Source: JAJPXC01 sp964510535 (GTDB lineage Bacteria; Bacteroidota; Bacteroidia; Bacteroidales; Muribaculaceae). Taken from it: a stretch of DNA of 49,540 nt. The stretch lies in the NCBI GenBank assembly GCA_964510535.1, contig CAZECG010000017.1, positions 1-49,540 of the forward strand. Reading direction: 5' to 3'. Of the stretch, positions 1-8,322 are shown piece after piece (the stretch's first letter is position 1; the number at the start of each line of letters is the position of its first letter). The notes under the pieces were generated by a model that saw only the letters and a program-made list of their open reading frames with translations, did not search any database and had not been told where the DNA came from. A program made the position numbers and the translations under genes.

Positions 1-166
1 CATTCCACCTCTTATTTGCAAGGTGGTTTTTTACAAAATATAAAGTTCCAATACCAATACTCAGAAAAGCACACACTGAAATCAGAATGGCGCGATACTT
101 TCCGGACCATTTCTTATAGTCCTTCAATTCTTCTTCTGAATATTTATGATTGGGTTTATATCTCAT
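1..166 (-). CDS. Small single-pass membrane protein, 3' part cut by window edge
   Basis: An open frame starts at the ATG at 166 and runs off the left edge without a stop, giving 55 visible codons. The protein opens with a charged stretch (MRYKPNHKYSEEELKDYKKW), then has one hydrophobic helix at about residues 27-46 and a basic segment after it, suggesting a cytoplasmic N-terminus and one membrane span. I do not recognise a family. A -7 box TAACTTTG lies just upstream (177-184, minus), which supports transcription from here and makes the start believable. The gene is divergent from the secreted-protein remnant at 362. Function unknown. Confidence 0.55.
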   Translation of the reverse strand, partial: MRYKPNHKYSEEELKDYKKWSGKYRAILISVCAFLSIGIGTLYFVKNHLANKRWN

Positions 167-176
167 AATCTGATTA

Positions 177-184
177 CAAAGTTA
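177..184 (-). promoter_or_regulatory. -7 promoter box for the small membrane protein
   Basis: Read on the minus strand the bases are TAACTTTG, matching the Bacteroidota -7 consensus TAnnTTTG. The box sits 11 bases before the ATG at 166. No convincing TTTG -33 box is seen at the usual spacing. Confidence 0.4.
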
Positions 185-270
185 CTATTTTTTTGTTGAA
201 GTTGCGACATCGCTGCCGCGCTTTCGTTTATCAGCTTGCCGCTTACCGGTTTCACCGTATTTTGACATAT

Positions 271-303
271 TTTGATGTATTTGAGCAATTATTAGTATCT
301 TTG
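271..303 (+). promoter_or_regulatory. -33/-7 promoter for the secreted protein remnant at 362
   Basis: TTTG at 271-274 and TATCTTTG at 296-303 are separated by 21 bases, close to the standard Bacteroidota housekeeping promoter. Transcription would start near 310, leaving about 50 bases of leader before the ATG at 362. This supports 362, not the upstream TTG at 193, as the true start. Confidence 0.6.
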
Positions 304-361
304 TGCATCGCATATAAGGTGTCTCTGCGTCTTAGCTTTATACATCAAATTCGTAAATACA

Positions 362-708
362 ATGAAAAAATCACTTTTCTCACTTGCAATAGGGCTGCTC
401 GCTTTTGGCAGTGCGTTTGCAGCTCCCAATTGAAGGGGCTTAACAACAAAAATGGTAAAACCACAATTATTGTTGAAATCCCCTCTGCTGACCGGGACGC
501 CACCAATGGGCTGTCGGTAGATAATGTAAAGCTCTATAATAATGGAGAAATGCTGACCTCTAAAAAAGTGGATGCTATATGGGGCGATAATTCAATCATT
601 GTTATGGAATTTAAGAAACTGACCACGTTCAATGATTGCTTATTAGGATTTACCTTAAATGGCGAACCAGTCAGCATGGATATTCAAAGCATTTTGATGA
701 ATCGCTGA
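362..708 (+). pseudogene. Short secreted protein interrupted by a frameshift
   Basis: The ATG at 362 encodes a textbook signal peptide (MKKSLFSLAIGLLAFGSAFA, then AAPN) but reaches TGA at 431-433. The next frame continues without a stop from that point to 708 and reads like a normal mature domain of about 90 residues (QLKGLNNKNGKTTIIVEIP and onward, ending QSILMNR). One missing base near 424-430 would join the two parts into a secreted protein of about 115 residues. The same downstream frame is open back to a TTG at 193, but that upper part crosses the promoter and does not look like protein. The context around 424-430 is not a canonical slippery heptamer, so programmed frameshifting is unlikely. 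A real pseudogene or a sequencing error are both possible. Family not recognised; the short beta-rich mature part resembles small exported Bacteroidales proteins only in general style. Confidence 0.6.
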
Positions 709-775
709 AAGACTTCTCCCCAATAGAGTGCTTTACTTGACTTTCGCGGTATGTTAAAGCATTGTTTCTGTCAAA

Positions 776-818
776 AACGACACAGTCGCCCGGTTTGTTA
801 CGAGCGACTGTGTCGTTT
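776..818. terminator. Hairpin terminator between secreted remnant and gdhA
   Basis: AACGACACAGTCGC (776-789) pairs perfectly with GCGACTGTGTCGTT (804-817) around a 14-base loop. It lies between convergent genes and has T-rich sequence on the plus side and A-rich on the other, so it can serve both directions. Confidence 0.7.
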
Positions 819-837
819 ATGTTTATGTGGTTTCTGT

Positions 838-2175
838 TTAGATTACCCCTTGACCCATCATGGCGTTGGCTACTTTCATGAAACCGGCGATATTCGCGCC
901 TTTCATGTAGTTAAGATAGCCATCGGGTTCCATTCCGTACCGTTCACACTGGGTGTGGATGGCTTTCATGATTTGATGGAGTTTGGCATCAACCTCCTCC
1001 TCAGTCCACTGCAGGTGCATGGCGTTCTGACTCATTTCAAGCCCTGAGGTCGCAACTCCGCCGGCATTGACAGCCTTGCCGGGGGCATACATCGTCCGGC
1101 TTTCGATAAATGTGTCGATAGCTTCCGGCGTGCATCCCATGTTGGAGACCTCTGCGACAAGCATCACTTTGTTGTCGACGAGCTGGCGAGCGTCTTCGCC
1201 GCTGACCTCGTTTTGTGTGGCGCAGGGTAGGGCGATGTCGACTTTCCGCTCCCAGGGGCGGCGACCGGGATAGAATGTGGCTGAGGGATATTTCTCGGCG
1301 TAGGGCGCAACAATATCCTCACCGCTTGCGCGGAGTTCAAGCATATAATCAATCTTCTCTCCCGAGATGCCGTCAGGGTCGTAGACATATCCGTCGGGGC
1401 CTGAGATTGTGACTACTTTGCCTCCAAGTTCGGTGGCTTTCAAGGCTGCACCCCATGCCACGTTACCGAAGCCCGATATGGCTATGGTTTTTCCGGCGAG
1501 TGTGTCGTTGCGGCGAGCCAACATCGACTGAACGAAGTAGAGCGCACCGAAACCTGTGGCTTCCGGGCGGATTTTTGACCCGCCGAAGTCAAGGCCCTTG
1601 CCCGTGAATGTGCCGTTATGCTCGTTGACAAGACGTTTGTACATCCCATACATATAGCCAACTTCGCGGCCGCCGACACCTATGTCGCCTGCTGGTACGT
1701 CGCGGTCGGGACCCAAATTTTTCCACAAACCGAGCATAAAAGCCTGGCAAAAACGCATTATCTCGCGGTCGCTCTTGCCGCGGGGGGAGAAGTCGCTACC
1801 GCCTTTGGCTCCGCCCATAGGAAGTGTTGTCAACGCATTTTTAAATGTCTGCTCGAAGCCGAGGAATTTCAAAATTGACAGGTTTACTGACGCATGGAAA
1901 CGTATCCCCCCCTTATATGGGCCTATGGCGTTGTTAAATTGAACGCGGTATCCGATATTGTTTTGCACCTCGCCCTTGTCGTCAAGCCAAGTAACGCGGA
2001 ACGTTACGATGCGGTCAGGTTCGACCATACGCTCGATTATGCGGTTTTTTTCAAATTCGGGGTGCTGATTGTACACATCTTTAACTGAAAGGAGCACTTC
2101 TTTCACAGCCTGGAGATACTCTTTTTCTCCCGGGTGTTTAGCCTCAAGAGAACTCATGATATTATTAATGTCCAT
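838..2175 (-). CDS. gdhA: NADP-type glutamate dehydrogenase
   Basis: This enzyme reversibly aminates 2-oxoglutarate to glutamate and is the main ammonium entry point in gut Bacteroidales. The 445-residue protein has the usual hexameric GDH length. The substrate site is visible as YKGGIRFH (K88) and PMGGAKGGSDF (K124), and the Rossmann coenzyme domain as ISGFGNVAWGAA near residues 235-245. The C-terminal NAGGVATSGLEMSQNA motif is also present. The NADP assignment follows similarity to the bacterial biosynthetic class and is inferred. The gene follows thiH on the same strand but has its own -7 box (2214-2221) in an 87-base gap, so it is probably a separate transcript. It ends at the shared hairpin at 776-818. 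Confidence 0.95.
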   Translation of the reverse strand: MDINNIMSSLEAKHPGEKEYLQAVKEVLLSVKDVYNQHPEFEKNRIIERMVEPDRIVTFRVTWLDDKGEVQNNIGYRVQFNNAIGPYKGGIRFHASVNLSILKFLGFEQTFKNALTTLPMGGAKGGSDFSPRGKSDREIMRFCQAFMLGLWKNLGPDRDVPAGDIGVGGREVGYMYGMYKRLVNEHNGTFTGKGLDFGGSKIRPEATGFGALYFVQSMLARRNDTLAGKTIAISGFGNVAWGAALKATELGGKVVTISGPDGYVYDPDGISGEKIDYMLELRASGEDIVAPYAEKYPSATFYPGRRPWERKVDIALPCATQNEVSGEDARQLVDNKVMLVAEVSNMGCTPEAIDTFIESRTMYAPGKAVNAGGVATSGLEMSQNAMHLQWTEEEVDAKLHQIMKAIHTQCERYGMEPDGYLNYMKGANIAGFMKVANAMMGQGVI

Positions 2176-2213
2176 AATCTTAAAAAATTATGTTTTGATT
2201 TAGGTTTACATCA

Positions 2214-2221
2214 CAAATATA
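2214..2221 (-). promoter_or_regulatory. -7 promoter box for gdhA
   Basis: The minus strand reads TATATTTG, matching TAnnTTTG, about 39 bases before the gdhA ATG. A TTTG box at the standard distance is not evident. Confidence 0.45.
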
Positions 2222-2262
2222 ACGATATTTCTTGAATTGTCGGTTTGATTTTATGCTAAATT

Positions 2263-3372
2263 TTAATCAAAAATTTTGTCCCAATCTTTCCACACCGGTT
2301 CATAGCCGAGTTTTCTGATTTCATCGGCAACTTCAAGCGGTGTGCGGTTGTCGCTGACCTCAAACTGTTCGAGGGCGTCGGGGATTGACACATACCCACC
2401 CGGCTCCGTTTTGCTCCCGGCGCTCATTGATGTGACTCCGAGTTTCATCATATTGGCGCGGAACCGCGGATTCTCGCGGGTGGAGTAGGATATGTCGACA
2501 TCGTTGTCAAATATTCTGAAAGCGAATGTCAGTTGGGCGAGTTCTTTTTCGGTCATGACCACCCGGGGTTGATACCCGCCTTCGGCGGGACACATACGCG
2601 GGAAGTTGATTGAGTAGCGGGTGCGCCAATAGTTGCGCCTAAGGTATCGCAAGTGGCGAGCCATCATAGTCACGTCGGTGCGCCAATCTTCGAGACCGAT
2701 CAGAACCCCCATTCCTATTTTATGCACACCGGCTTGCCCCATGCGGTCAAATCCGTTCAAACGCCACTCATAGATTGATTTCATGCCGCGGGGATGGTAG
2801 ACGCCATAGCGGGCGGCGTTGTATGTCTCTTGGAAACATACCACGCCGTTCAGTCCGCTGTGGGTCAGACGTTCATAATCGCGCTCTTTCAGCGGCATCA
2901 CTTCGATTGTCAGGTTGTTGAAGTAGGGGCGGGCAACATGAAGCACCCGCTCAAGATAATCCACTCCGTTTAGCGCCGGAAATTCTCCCGATACAATCAG
3001 CAGATTCTCAAATGGGCCGAGCCGCCTGATGGCCTCACATTCGGCTTTAACCTGCTCCATTGTCAACGTGGTGCGTTTCAGCGGGTTGTCGTGATTGAAG
3101 CCGCAATAGACACAGTGGTTGGTGCAGGCGTTGGAGACATACATCGGTATGTACATCGAAATCGTTTTGCCGAAGCGGCGCAGGGTTATCTCTTGTGAGC
3201 GGCGTGCCATAGCTTCCAAATAGGGGGTGGCCGCCGGTGAGATTAACGCCATGAAGTCGTCGACATCGAGACGTCCTTTCGATAGAGCAACCTCCACGTC
3301 GGCAGCCGTTTTTGACGCTATGGCGCAAGTGGTGTCGTCCCAATCATATTGTTTTATTTCGTCAGCAAACAT
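2263..3372 (-). CDS. thiH: 2-iminoacetate synthase ThiH (radical SAM)
   Basis: ThiH cleaves tyrosine by radical SAM chemistry to give dehydroglycine (2-iminoacetate) for thiazole assembly by ThiG. The 369-residue protein carries the radical SAM cluster motif CxxxCxxC at C83, C87 and C90 (NACTNHCVYCGFN). The C-terminal region has the biotin synthase/ThiH-type domain (SAGSKTEPGGY). The presence of ThiH rather than the oxygen-dependent glycine oxidase ThiO fits an anaerobe. It is the last gene of the thiamine operon, three bases after thiC, and is followed by the separately promoted gdhA. Confidence 0.95.
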   Translation of the reverse strand: MFADEIKQYDWDDTTCAIASKTAADVEVALSKGRLDVDDFMALISPAATPYLEAMARRSQEITLRRFGKTISMYIPMYVSNACTNHCVYCGFNHDNPLKRTTLTMEQVKAECEAIRRLGPFENLLIVSGEFPALNGVDYLERVLHVARPYFNNLTIEVMPLKERDYERLTHSGLNGVVCFQETYNAARYGVYHPRGMKSIYEWRLNGFDRMGQAGVHKIGMGVLIGLEDWRTDVTMMARHLRYLRRNYWRTRYSINFPRMCPAEGGYQPRVVMTEKELAQLTFAFRIFDNDVDISYSTRENPRFRANMMKLGVTSMSAGSKTEPGGYVSIPDALEQFEVSDNRTPLEVADEIRKLGYEPVWKDWDKIFD

Positions 3373-3375
3373 TTT

Positions 3376-5091
3376 TCAATCCTTTATTTTGCCACAGTCG
3401 TCGATTAGCTTTTGAGAGATGCGCATTGCGCAGAAGTTCGGGCCGCACATCGTGCAAAAGTGGTCGTCATCTTGGTGGCTCTCCACGTAGTATTGTTTTG
3501 CTCGCGCGGGATCGAGCGAGAGGTTAAACTGGTCTTTCCAGCGGAAGTCAAATCGAGCTTTCGACATTGCGTCGTCGCGCACTTGCGCTCCGGGGAACCC
3601 CTTGGCAATGTCGGCGGCGTGGGCGGCGATTTTATAGGTAATTACACCGTTACGCACATCCTCTTGATTGGGCAACGCCAAATGCTCCTTGGGGGTGACA
3701 TAGCATATCATCGCAGTCCCCATCCAAGCTATTTGGGCTGCACCGATGGCCGACGTGATGTGGTCATATCCCGGAGCGATGTCGGTTGTTAATGGGCCGA
3801 GGGTGTAGAACGGTGCCTCATGGCATTTGTCGAGCTGACGTTCCATGTTCTCGCGGATTTTGTGCATAGGCACATGGCCTGGACCTTCGATAAGCACCTG
3901 CACGTTGTGTTTCCACGCTATTTCGGTTAATTCGCCGAGAACGTCAAGTTCGAGAAATTGTGAGCGGTCATTAGCATCGTGGATTGAACCGGGACGCAAT
4001 CCGTCACCGAGCGAAACTGCGACATCATATTTGGCCAATATCTCGCATATCTCGTCGAAGTGGGTGTAGAGGAAGTTTTCCTCATCGTGTATCACAGCCC
4101 ATCGGGTCATGATTGAACCGCCGCGGCTGACAATGCCGGTCAGTCGCTCTCCAACCATTTCGGCGTGGGCGCGCAACGCCCCGGCATGGATTGTGAAGTA
4201 ATCGACTCCTTGCTCCGCTTGTTCAATCAGGGTGTCGCGGTAGATTTCCCAAGTAAGGTCTTCGACTTTCCCATTTACTTTTTCCAATGCTTGATACACA
4301 GGGACTGTCCCCACGGGCACCGGGCAGTTGCGTATAATCCACTCGCGTGTTTCATGGATGTTGTCACCAGTGGAGAGATCCATCAGTGTATCTCCACCCC
4401 AATAGCAGCTCCACACAGCTTTTTCAACTTCTTCTTTGATTCCCGACGACAGCGCCGAATTGCCTATGTTGGTATTGAGTTTCACTGCGAATGAGCGTCC
4501 TATGACCATCGGCTCCGCTTCAGGATGATTGATGTTGGCGGGAATAATTGCCCGGCCTTTGGCTATTTCATCACGAACAAATTCGGGTGTGATGTAGCTC
4601 TCTATGCCGAGTTCTGCGTTGCTCAGATTTTCCCGTATGGCGACATATTCCATCTCGGGGGTGATGACTCCTTTGCGGGCGAGTGACATCTGTGTTATGG
4701 CTTTACCCTCTTTGGCTACGCGGGGTTTATGCCTGTGAGCGAAACGTATCGAATCGAGCGACTTGTCGGCTTCGCGCATACGCCCGTAATCACTGGTGAA
4801 GTCAGTGAGTAGTTCAAGATCGTCGCGCTCGGCGAGCCATTTCTCACGCAATCTCGGCAACCCCTTGTTGATGTCTATTTCGACTTCGGGATCTGTATAT
4901 GGACCGCTTGTGTCATACACCGTCACAGAGCCGTTATCGCACACAGTTTTGTTGCCGTTTTCATCGATTTTTACCGTAGGAGTGAGATTAATTACACGCA
5001 TTGCAACCCTCATTTCAGGGAACAACGTACCTTTTTTGAAGATTTTATTAGAACCGGGGTAGCTGTGAATGTCGATATTATTTATTTCCAT
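3376..5091 (-). CDS. thiC: Phosphomethylpyrimidine synthase ThiC (radical SAM)
   Basis: ThiC rearranges 5-aminoimidazole ribotide into HMP phosphate, the pyrimidine half of thiamine. The protein is 571 residues, a normal ThiC length. The unusual C-terminal iron-sulfur motif CxxCxxxxC is visible (CTMCGPNFC near residue 550). Core substrate-site motifs such as NTNIGNSA, GPGHVPMHKI and PLTTDIAPGYDH are intact. The start MEINNIDIHSYPGSNKIFKKG matches the usual N-terminal domain. It sits between thiG and thiH in the riboswitch-controlled operon. Confidence 0.97.
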   Translation of the reverse strand: MEINNIDIHSYPGSNKIFKKGTLFPEMRVAMRVINLTPTVKIDENGNKTVCDNGSVTVYDTSGPYTDPEVEIDINKGLPRLREKWLAERDDLELLTDFTSDYGRMREADKSLDSIRFAHRHKPRVAKEGKAITQMSLARKGVITPEMEYVAIRENLSNAELGIESYITPEFVRDEIAKGRAIIPANINHPEAEPMVIGRSFAVKLNTNIGNSALSSGIKEEVEKAVWSCYWGGDTLMDLSTGDNIHETREWIIRNCPVPVGTVPVYQALEKVNGKVEDLTWEIYRDTLIEQAEQGVDYFTIHAGALRAHAEMVGERLTGIVSRGGSIMTRWAVIHDEENFLYTHFDEICEILAKYDVAVSLGDGLRPGSIHDANDRSQFLELDVLGELTEIAWKHNVQVLIEGPGHVPMHKIRENMERQLDKCHEAPFYTLGPLTTDIAPGYDHITSAIGAAQIAWMGTAMICYVTPKEHLALPNQEDVRNGVITYKIAAHAADIAKGFPGAQVRDDAMSKARFDFRWKDQFNLSLDPARAKQYYVESHQDDDHFCTMCGPNFCAMRISQKLIDDCGKIKD

Positions 5092-5114
5092 TGCTGGTCT
5101 ACGTTACCTTGTTT

Positions 5115-5894
5115 TTAGTCGTTGAGAAATGATGTCAGCGGGCTTGTGGCTTGAGCTACAGATGATTGCCGCCCAAGGCCTGCCAAAAACGCCCTGCGCC
5201 CTGCAATGACGGCCTCTTTGAATGCTATCGCCATCTCCACAGGGTTGCCCGCAACAGCTATTGCAGTGTTGACCAATACAGCATCAGCTCCTATCTCCAT
5301 CGCCTCGGCAGCGTGTGAAGGGGCACCGAGTCCTGCATCTATCACTACGGGAACGCGGCTCTCAGCTATGATTATCTCAACAAGGTCGCGGGTGCGCAGC
5401 CCTTTGTTGGTGCCTATTGGCGCGCCCAACGGCATCACCGCAGACGTGCCTACCTCTTCAAGGCGTTTGCACAGCACAGGGTCGGCCTGGATGTAGGGCA
5501 GCACTTTGAAGCCGTTTTTAGCCAGCATTTCGGTGGCTTTAAGCGTCTCGATAGGGTCGGGTAGGAGGTATTTGGGGTCGGGATGTATTTCGAGCTTTAT
5601 GAAATCGGTGCCAAAACAGTCGCGCGACAGTTTGGCGGCGAGCACGGCCTCTTCAGCGTTCCTTACACCTGATGTGTTAGGCAAAAACTGCACATGGTCG
5701 CGGTTGATGTGGGTGAGCATCTCATCATCATTCTGGCTCTGAAGGTCGATGCGTTTCATCGCAACAGTTATCATCTCTGAACCCGACGCGAGTATTGATT
5801 CAAGCATGAGATTGTTGGATGAGAATTTCCCGGTCCCTACAAAAAGGCGCGATGCAAACTCGCGGCCTCCTATGGTTAAAATATCTGTTCCCAT
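5115..5894 (-). CDS. thiG: Thiazole synthase ThiG
   Basis: ThiG builds the thiazole phosphate ring from deoxyxylulose 5-phosphate, dehydroglycine from ThiH and sulfur delivered by ThiS thiocarboxylate. The TIM-barrel motifs are present: TIGGREFASRLFVGTGKF, VAMKRID, LPYIQADPVLCKRLEEVG, PIGTNKGLRTRDLVE and a phosphate-binding loop in VIDAGLGAPSHAAEAMEIGADAV. I chose the ATG at 5894, which leaves a few bases after the thiE stop and fits the family N-terminus. An upstream ATG at 5915 would overlap thiE by 17 bases and cannot be excluded. The DXP substrate comes from dxs, also in this window. Confidence 0.95.
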   Translation of the reverse strand: MGTDILTIGGREFASRLFVGTGKFSSNNLMLESILASGSEMITVAMKRIDLQSQNDDEMLTHINRDHVQFLPNTSGVRNAEEAVLAAKLSRDCFGTDFIKLEIHPDPKYLLPDPIETLKATEMLAKNGFKVLPYIQADPVLCKRLEEVGTSAVMPLGAPIGTNKGLRTRDLVEIIIAESRVPVVIDAGLGAPSHAAEAMEIGADAVLVNTAIAVAGNPVEMAIAFKEAVIAGRRAFLAGLGRQSSVAQATSPLTSFLND

Positions 5895-5898
5895 TTCT

Positions 5899-6525
5899 TT
5901 ATTTTGTGATGTCATTTAACAATCGTATTACACGCGAAGTATATTCCACCGGATTGTCGGCGTTGATTATCGCTCCTGACATGGCTATGCCATTGACTCC
6001 GGTAGCCATGATGGCCGGAATATCCTCTATGGTGATGCCGCCGATTGCGACTATAGGCAAAGCCACTTCGGCGGCTCTCACTTCGTCGACAATACGTTTA
6101 TATCCGTCAAGGCCGATGATAGGCGAGAGGTTGGCCTTGGTAGCGGTATAGCGGAACGGCCCAAGACCCACATAGTCGACGTCGACCTTGCGGTAAGCTA
6201 TTATGTCGGTTGCCGTGTTGGCTGTGATGCCGATTACGGCTTCAGCTCCGAGCAACTCGCGCGCTTCAGTCGCCGGCATATCATGTTTGCCGAGATGCAC
6301 GCCATGGATTTTAAGCTCGTTGGTCAGTTCAACATGGTCGTCAAGCACGAAAAATGCTTCATATTCCTGACACATCGGCATAATCTCCATTGCCACTTTT
6401 CGGATTTCATCGATGGGAGTGTCTTTCATGCGCAACTGTATCCAGCGGCAGCCTCCATCAAGAGCCATTTGTACTTCCTCACAGATTGAGAAGCGCGATG
6501 ACGGGTGGGTTATGAATTGTAGCAT
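5899..6525 (-). CDS. thiE: Thiamine phosphate synthase ThiE
   Basis: ThiE couples HMP pyrophosphate with thiazole phosphate to form thiamine phosphate. The 208-residue TIM barrel shows the expected active-site pieces: WIQLRMKD (substrate-binding Q-L-R-x-K), VLDDHVEL, HLGKHDMP, GLGPFRYTATK and the phosphate loop VAIGGIT. This is the copy with the intact catalytic set; the next gene upstream is a divergent paralogue. Its 5' end overlaps the end of that paralogue by 16 bases, consistent with translational coupling. Confidence 0.93.
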   Translation of the reverse strand: MLQFITHPSSRFSICEEVQMALDGGCRWIQLRMKDTPIDEIRKVAMEIMPMCQEYEAFFVLDDHVELTNELKIHGVHLGKHDMPATEARELLGAEAVIGITANTATDIIAYRKVDVDYVGLGPFRYTATKANLSPIIGLDGYKRIVDEVRAAEVALPIVAIGGITIEDIPAIMATGVNGIAMSGAIINADNPVEYTSRVIRLLNDITK

Positions 6526-7109
6526 ATATATGGTTGTAATTTGATTAATCTTTCGTTTAGGTCTGTGGAGCTTGAGGCTGAAAACAGATATCCGAGCACG
6601 GCGAAACCCTCAAACTCATAACGTTCAAGCTGTGGCAATGTTTCAGGTGTTATCCCGCCGAGGGCTATCACATGGTCGGCTGCAGTGAGTGTCATAAGCT
6701 CTCCGGGTGAAAAAGCGGCACGGTAGCCTTGCTTAGACATGCTGTCAAATACCGGGCTTAACGTCACGCTCACAAACTCCTTGCTTCGTGGTAATTTCAC
6801 TTCTGCTACCGTATGGCATGACAGCGACAAAGCCCCTTTATATCCTGTTGGAGGATGTGGCTGTCGGCTGTTGAGCTGCAAGCCGCCGAGACTGTACTCA
6901 TTTGACAGCCCGTGGTGATCATGCAGCCATAGACGTTTGTGGTAATCTGTCGGCAATGATTCTATCAGCCGGCGGATATCGTCAGTCGTAGCCATAGGAT
7001 GGCGCAGATGCACACGGCTCCAGCCACAATCGAGAATCATGCGGATATATTCCGGCTCGTCTGCTCCTATTAGCTCAGGCGTGATTGCTATAGCTTTTAA
7101 CCGCCGCAA
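6510..7109 (-). CDS. TenI/ThiE-like protein, divergent paralogue with TTG start
   Basis: This 199-residue protein has the ThiE/TenI fold outline: strand-one LKAIAITP, VHLRHP where ThiE has QLRxK, LHDHHGL, SLSCHTVAEV, VTLSPVFDSMSKQGY and ALGGITPET. The lysine of the QLRxK motif is absent and the region following is shorter, so it may be a thiazole tautomerase (TenI role) or a non-catalytic paralogue rather than a second thiamine phosphate synthase. No ATG exists early enough to include the first strand, so the TTG at 7109, 13 bases inside thiS, is the likely start. Database tools would probably label it thiamine phosphate synthase. Confidence 0.8.
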   Translation of the reverse strand: MRRLKAIAITPELIGADEPEYIRMILDCGWSRVHLRHPMATTDDIRRLIESLPTDYHKRLWLHDHHGLSNEYSLGGLQLNSRQPHPPTGYKGALSLSCHTVAEVKLPRSKEFVSVTLSPVFDSMSKQGYRAAFSPGELMTLTAADHVIALGGITPETLPQLERYEFEGFAVLGYLFSASSSTDLNERLIKLQPYICYNS

Positions 7110-7297
7110 AACGCTTTGATTATCAAGATTGAGTCACCATCGTTTAATTTGGTTGTCGCCCTATCTGACGCAGGTACGACATTGCCGTTGAGAGCTGTAG
7201 CTATCCCTTCGGGTTTTATACCGCTTAAAGCCAGAGCATCGGCGAGTGTCGATTTATCGGTCAGTTCGATTGGCTGGCTATTGATTGTTATTTTCAT
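7097..7297 (-). CDS. thiS: Sulfur carrier protein ThiS
   Basis: ThiS is a small ubiquitin-like protein that carries sulfur as a C-terminal thiocarboxylate to ThiG. The protein has 66 residues, the beta-grasp signature near the end (NDGDSILIIKAFCGG) and the essential terminal Gly-Gly. Its activation normally needs the adenylyltransferase ThiF, which is not in this operon. It follows thiD by two bases and overlaps the next gene by 13. Confidence 0.93.
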   Translation of the reverse strand: MKITINSQPIELTDKSTLADALALSGIKPEGIATALNGNVVPASDRATTKLNDGDSILIIKAFCGG

Positions 7298-7299
7298 TT

Positions 7300-8124
7300 T
7301 TATAGGAACATAAGGTTGTTTTCATCATGTATTGCGATGTAGTGATTAACCGGTCCATGGCCGTGACCCACCTTGAAATGGCTGCCACGTTCGATGGCGT
7401 TGTATATGTAATCTTTAGCACTCCTTACCGCGCACTCCACATCGTTGCCGAGAGCGAGCCGTGACGCTATGGCCGATGACAGAGTGCAACCGGTGCCGTG
7501 AGTGTTTGGTGTGTCTACCGCAGGGGTGTCAAGTACTATGCATTTGGCTCCGTTGTCAAGCGAAAGCACATCTTTCTTGTGATTATTGTCGGTGCGGTCG
7601 CCCCCTTTCAGAAGCACGTTGGTGACACCCATGGAGTGCAGCGTTGTTAATTGTGCGGCTATGTCGTCGGTGCCTGTCAGACGCTTGGCCTCATTGACGT
7701 TAGGCGTTATAAGGACGGCAAGCGGGAATAGTTCTGAGACCATTGTGTCGATTGCATCATCGGTGATTAACTGGTCGCCCGATGTTGCCACCATCACCGG
7801 GTCGACGACGATATTTTTTGCTTCGAAACGTCTTAACGCTTTACTTACGGCTGAGATTATGCAGGCGTTAGCGAGCATACCAGTTTTCAACGCCAAAGGG
7901 GGAATGTCGGCCCATACCATCTCAAGTTGGTCGGTGACCATGGTTGGTGACACCGCATCAAAACTCCGCACTCCCATCGTGTTTTGAGCGGTGATGGCTG
8001 TTATCACGCTCATGCCGTAAACGCCGTGGCCCACCATGGTTTTTAAATCAGCCTGGATGCCAGCACCGCCTGAAGAATCTGAACCAGCGATTGTCAAAAC
8101 AGGAACAATAGTTCTCATTGTCAT
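7300..8124 (-). CDS. thiD: Hydroxymethylpyrimidine/phosphomethylpyrimidine kinase ThiD
   Basis: ThiD phosphorylates HMP and HMP phosphate to HMP pyrophosphate, the substrate of ThiE. The ribokinase-fold motifs are clear: TIAGSDSSGGAGIQADLKT at the N-terminus, DPVMVATSGDQL, TPNVNEAKRLTG, LLKGGD and the anion-hole motif NTHGTGCTLSSAIA. The length is typical. Two ATGs lie six bases apart (8124 and 8118); either could be used. It is the first gene of the operon, about 90 bases after the TPP riboswitch. Confidence 0.95.
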   Translation of the reverse strand: MTMRTIVPVLTIAGSDSSGGAGIQADLKTMVGHGVYGMSVITAITAQNTMGVRSFDAVSPTMVTDQLEMVWADIPPLALKTGMLANACIISAVSKALRRFEAKNIVVDPVMVATSGDQLITDDAIDTMVSELFPLAVLITPNVNEAKRLTGTDDIAAQLTTLHSMGVTNVLLKGGDRTDNNHKKDVLSLDNGAKCIVLDTPAVDTPNTHGTGCTLSSAIASRLALGNDVECAVRSAKDYIYNAIERGSHFKVGHGHGPVNHYIAIHDENNLMFL

Positions 8125-8212
8125 ATAAATTTATAATGCCGATTTGTTTAGAATCAGCCATATTATTGACGATGACAATTGGGGTTAACTGGGGAGGGTT
8201 GAATTTCGACAA

Positions 8213-8303
8213 TCCCTGCGTCGGTGCTAACCGTATCAGGTTCCAAGGGTCTAATCTCAGCCTTGCTCCCCGCTGCCTATGCTTGCGTGTGCTTGGCACC
8301 CCT
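8213..8303 (-). ncRNA. TPP riboswitch (THI element)
   Basis: Read on the minus strand, the leader contains the hallmark TPP aptamer pieces in order: GGGGTGCC near 8297-8303, GCTGAGATTAGACCCTTGG, GAACCTGATACGGTTAG and CACCGACGCAGGGA ending near 8213. This aptamer binds thiamine pyrophosphate and shuts down the operon when the cofactor is plentiful. The expression platform should lie between 8213 and the thiD start at 8124. I did not see a strong intrinsic terminator there, so control could act at translation initiation. The rest of the 8340-8483 gap shows no gene. Confidence 0.95.
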
Positions 8304-8322
8304 TTGTCAATCTGTATCGCTA

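Noticed and set aside
193..361. Upstream extension of the 362 gene from a TTG at 193
   Set aside because: It crosses a clear -33/-7 promoter and its residues do not look like protein; the signal peptide at 362 is in another frame.
751..1047. Plus-strand frames antisense to gdhA and other long genes
   Set aside because: They are shadows of strongly coding minus-strand genes with intact family motifs.
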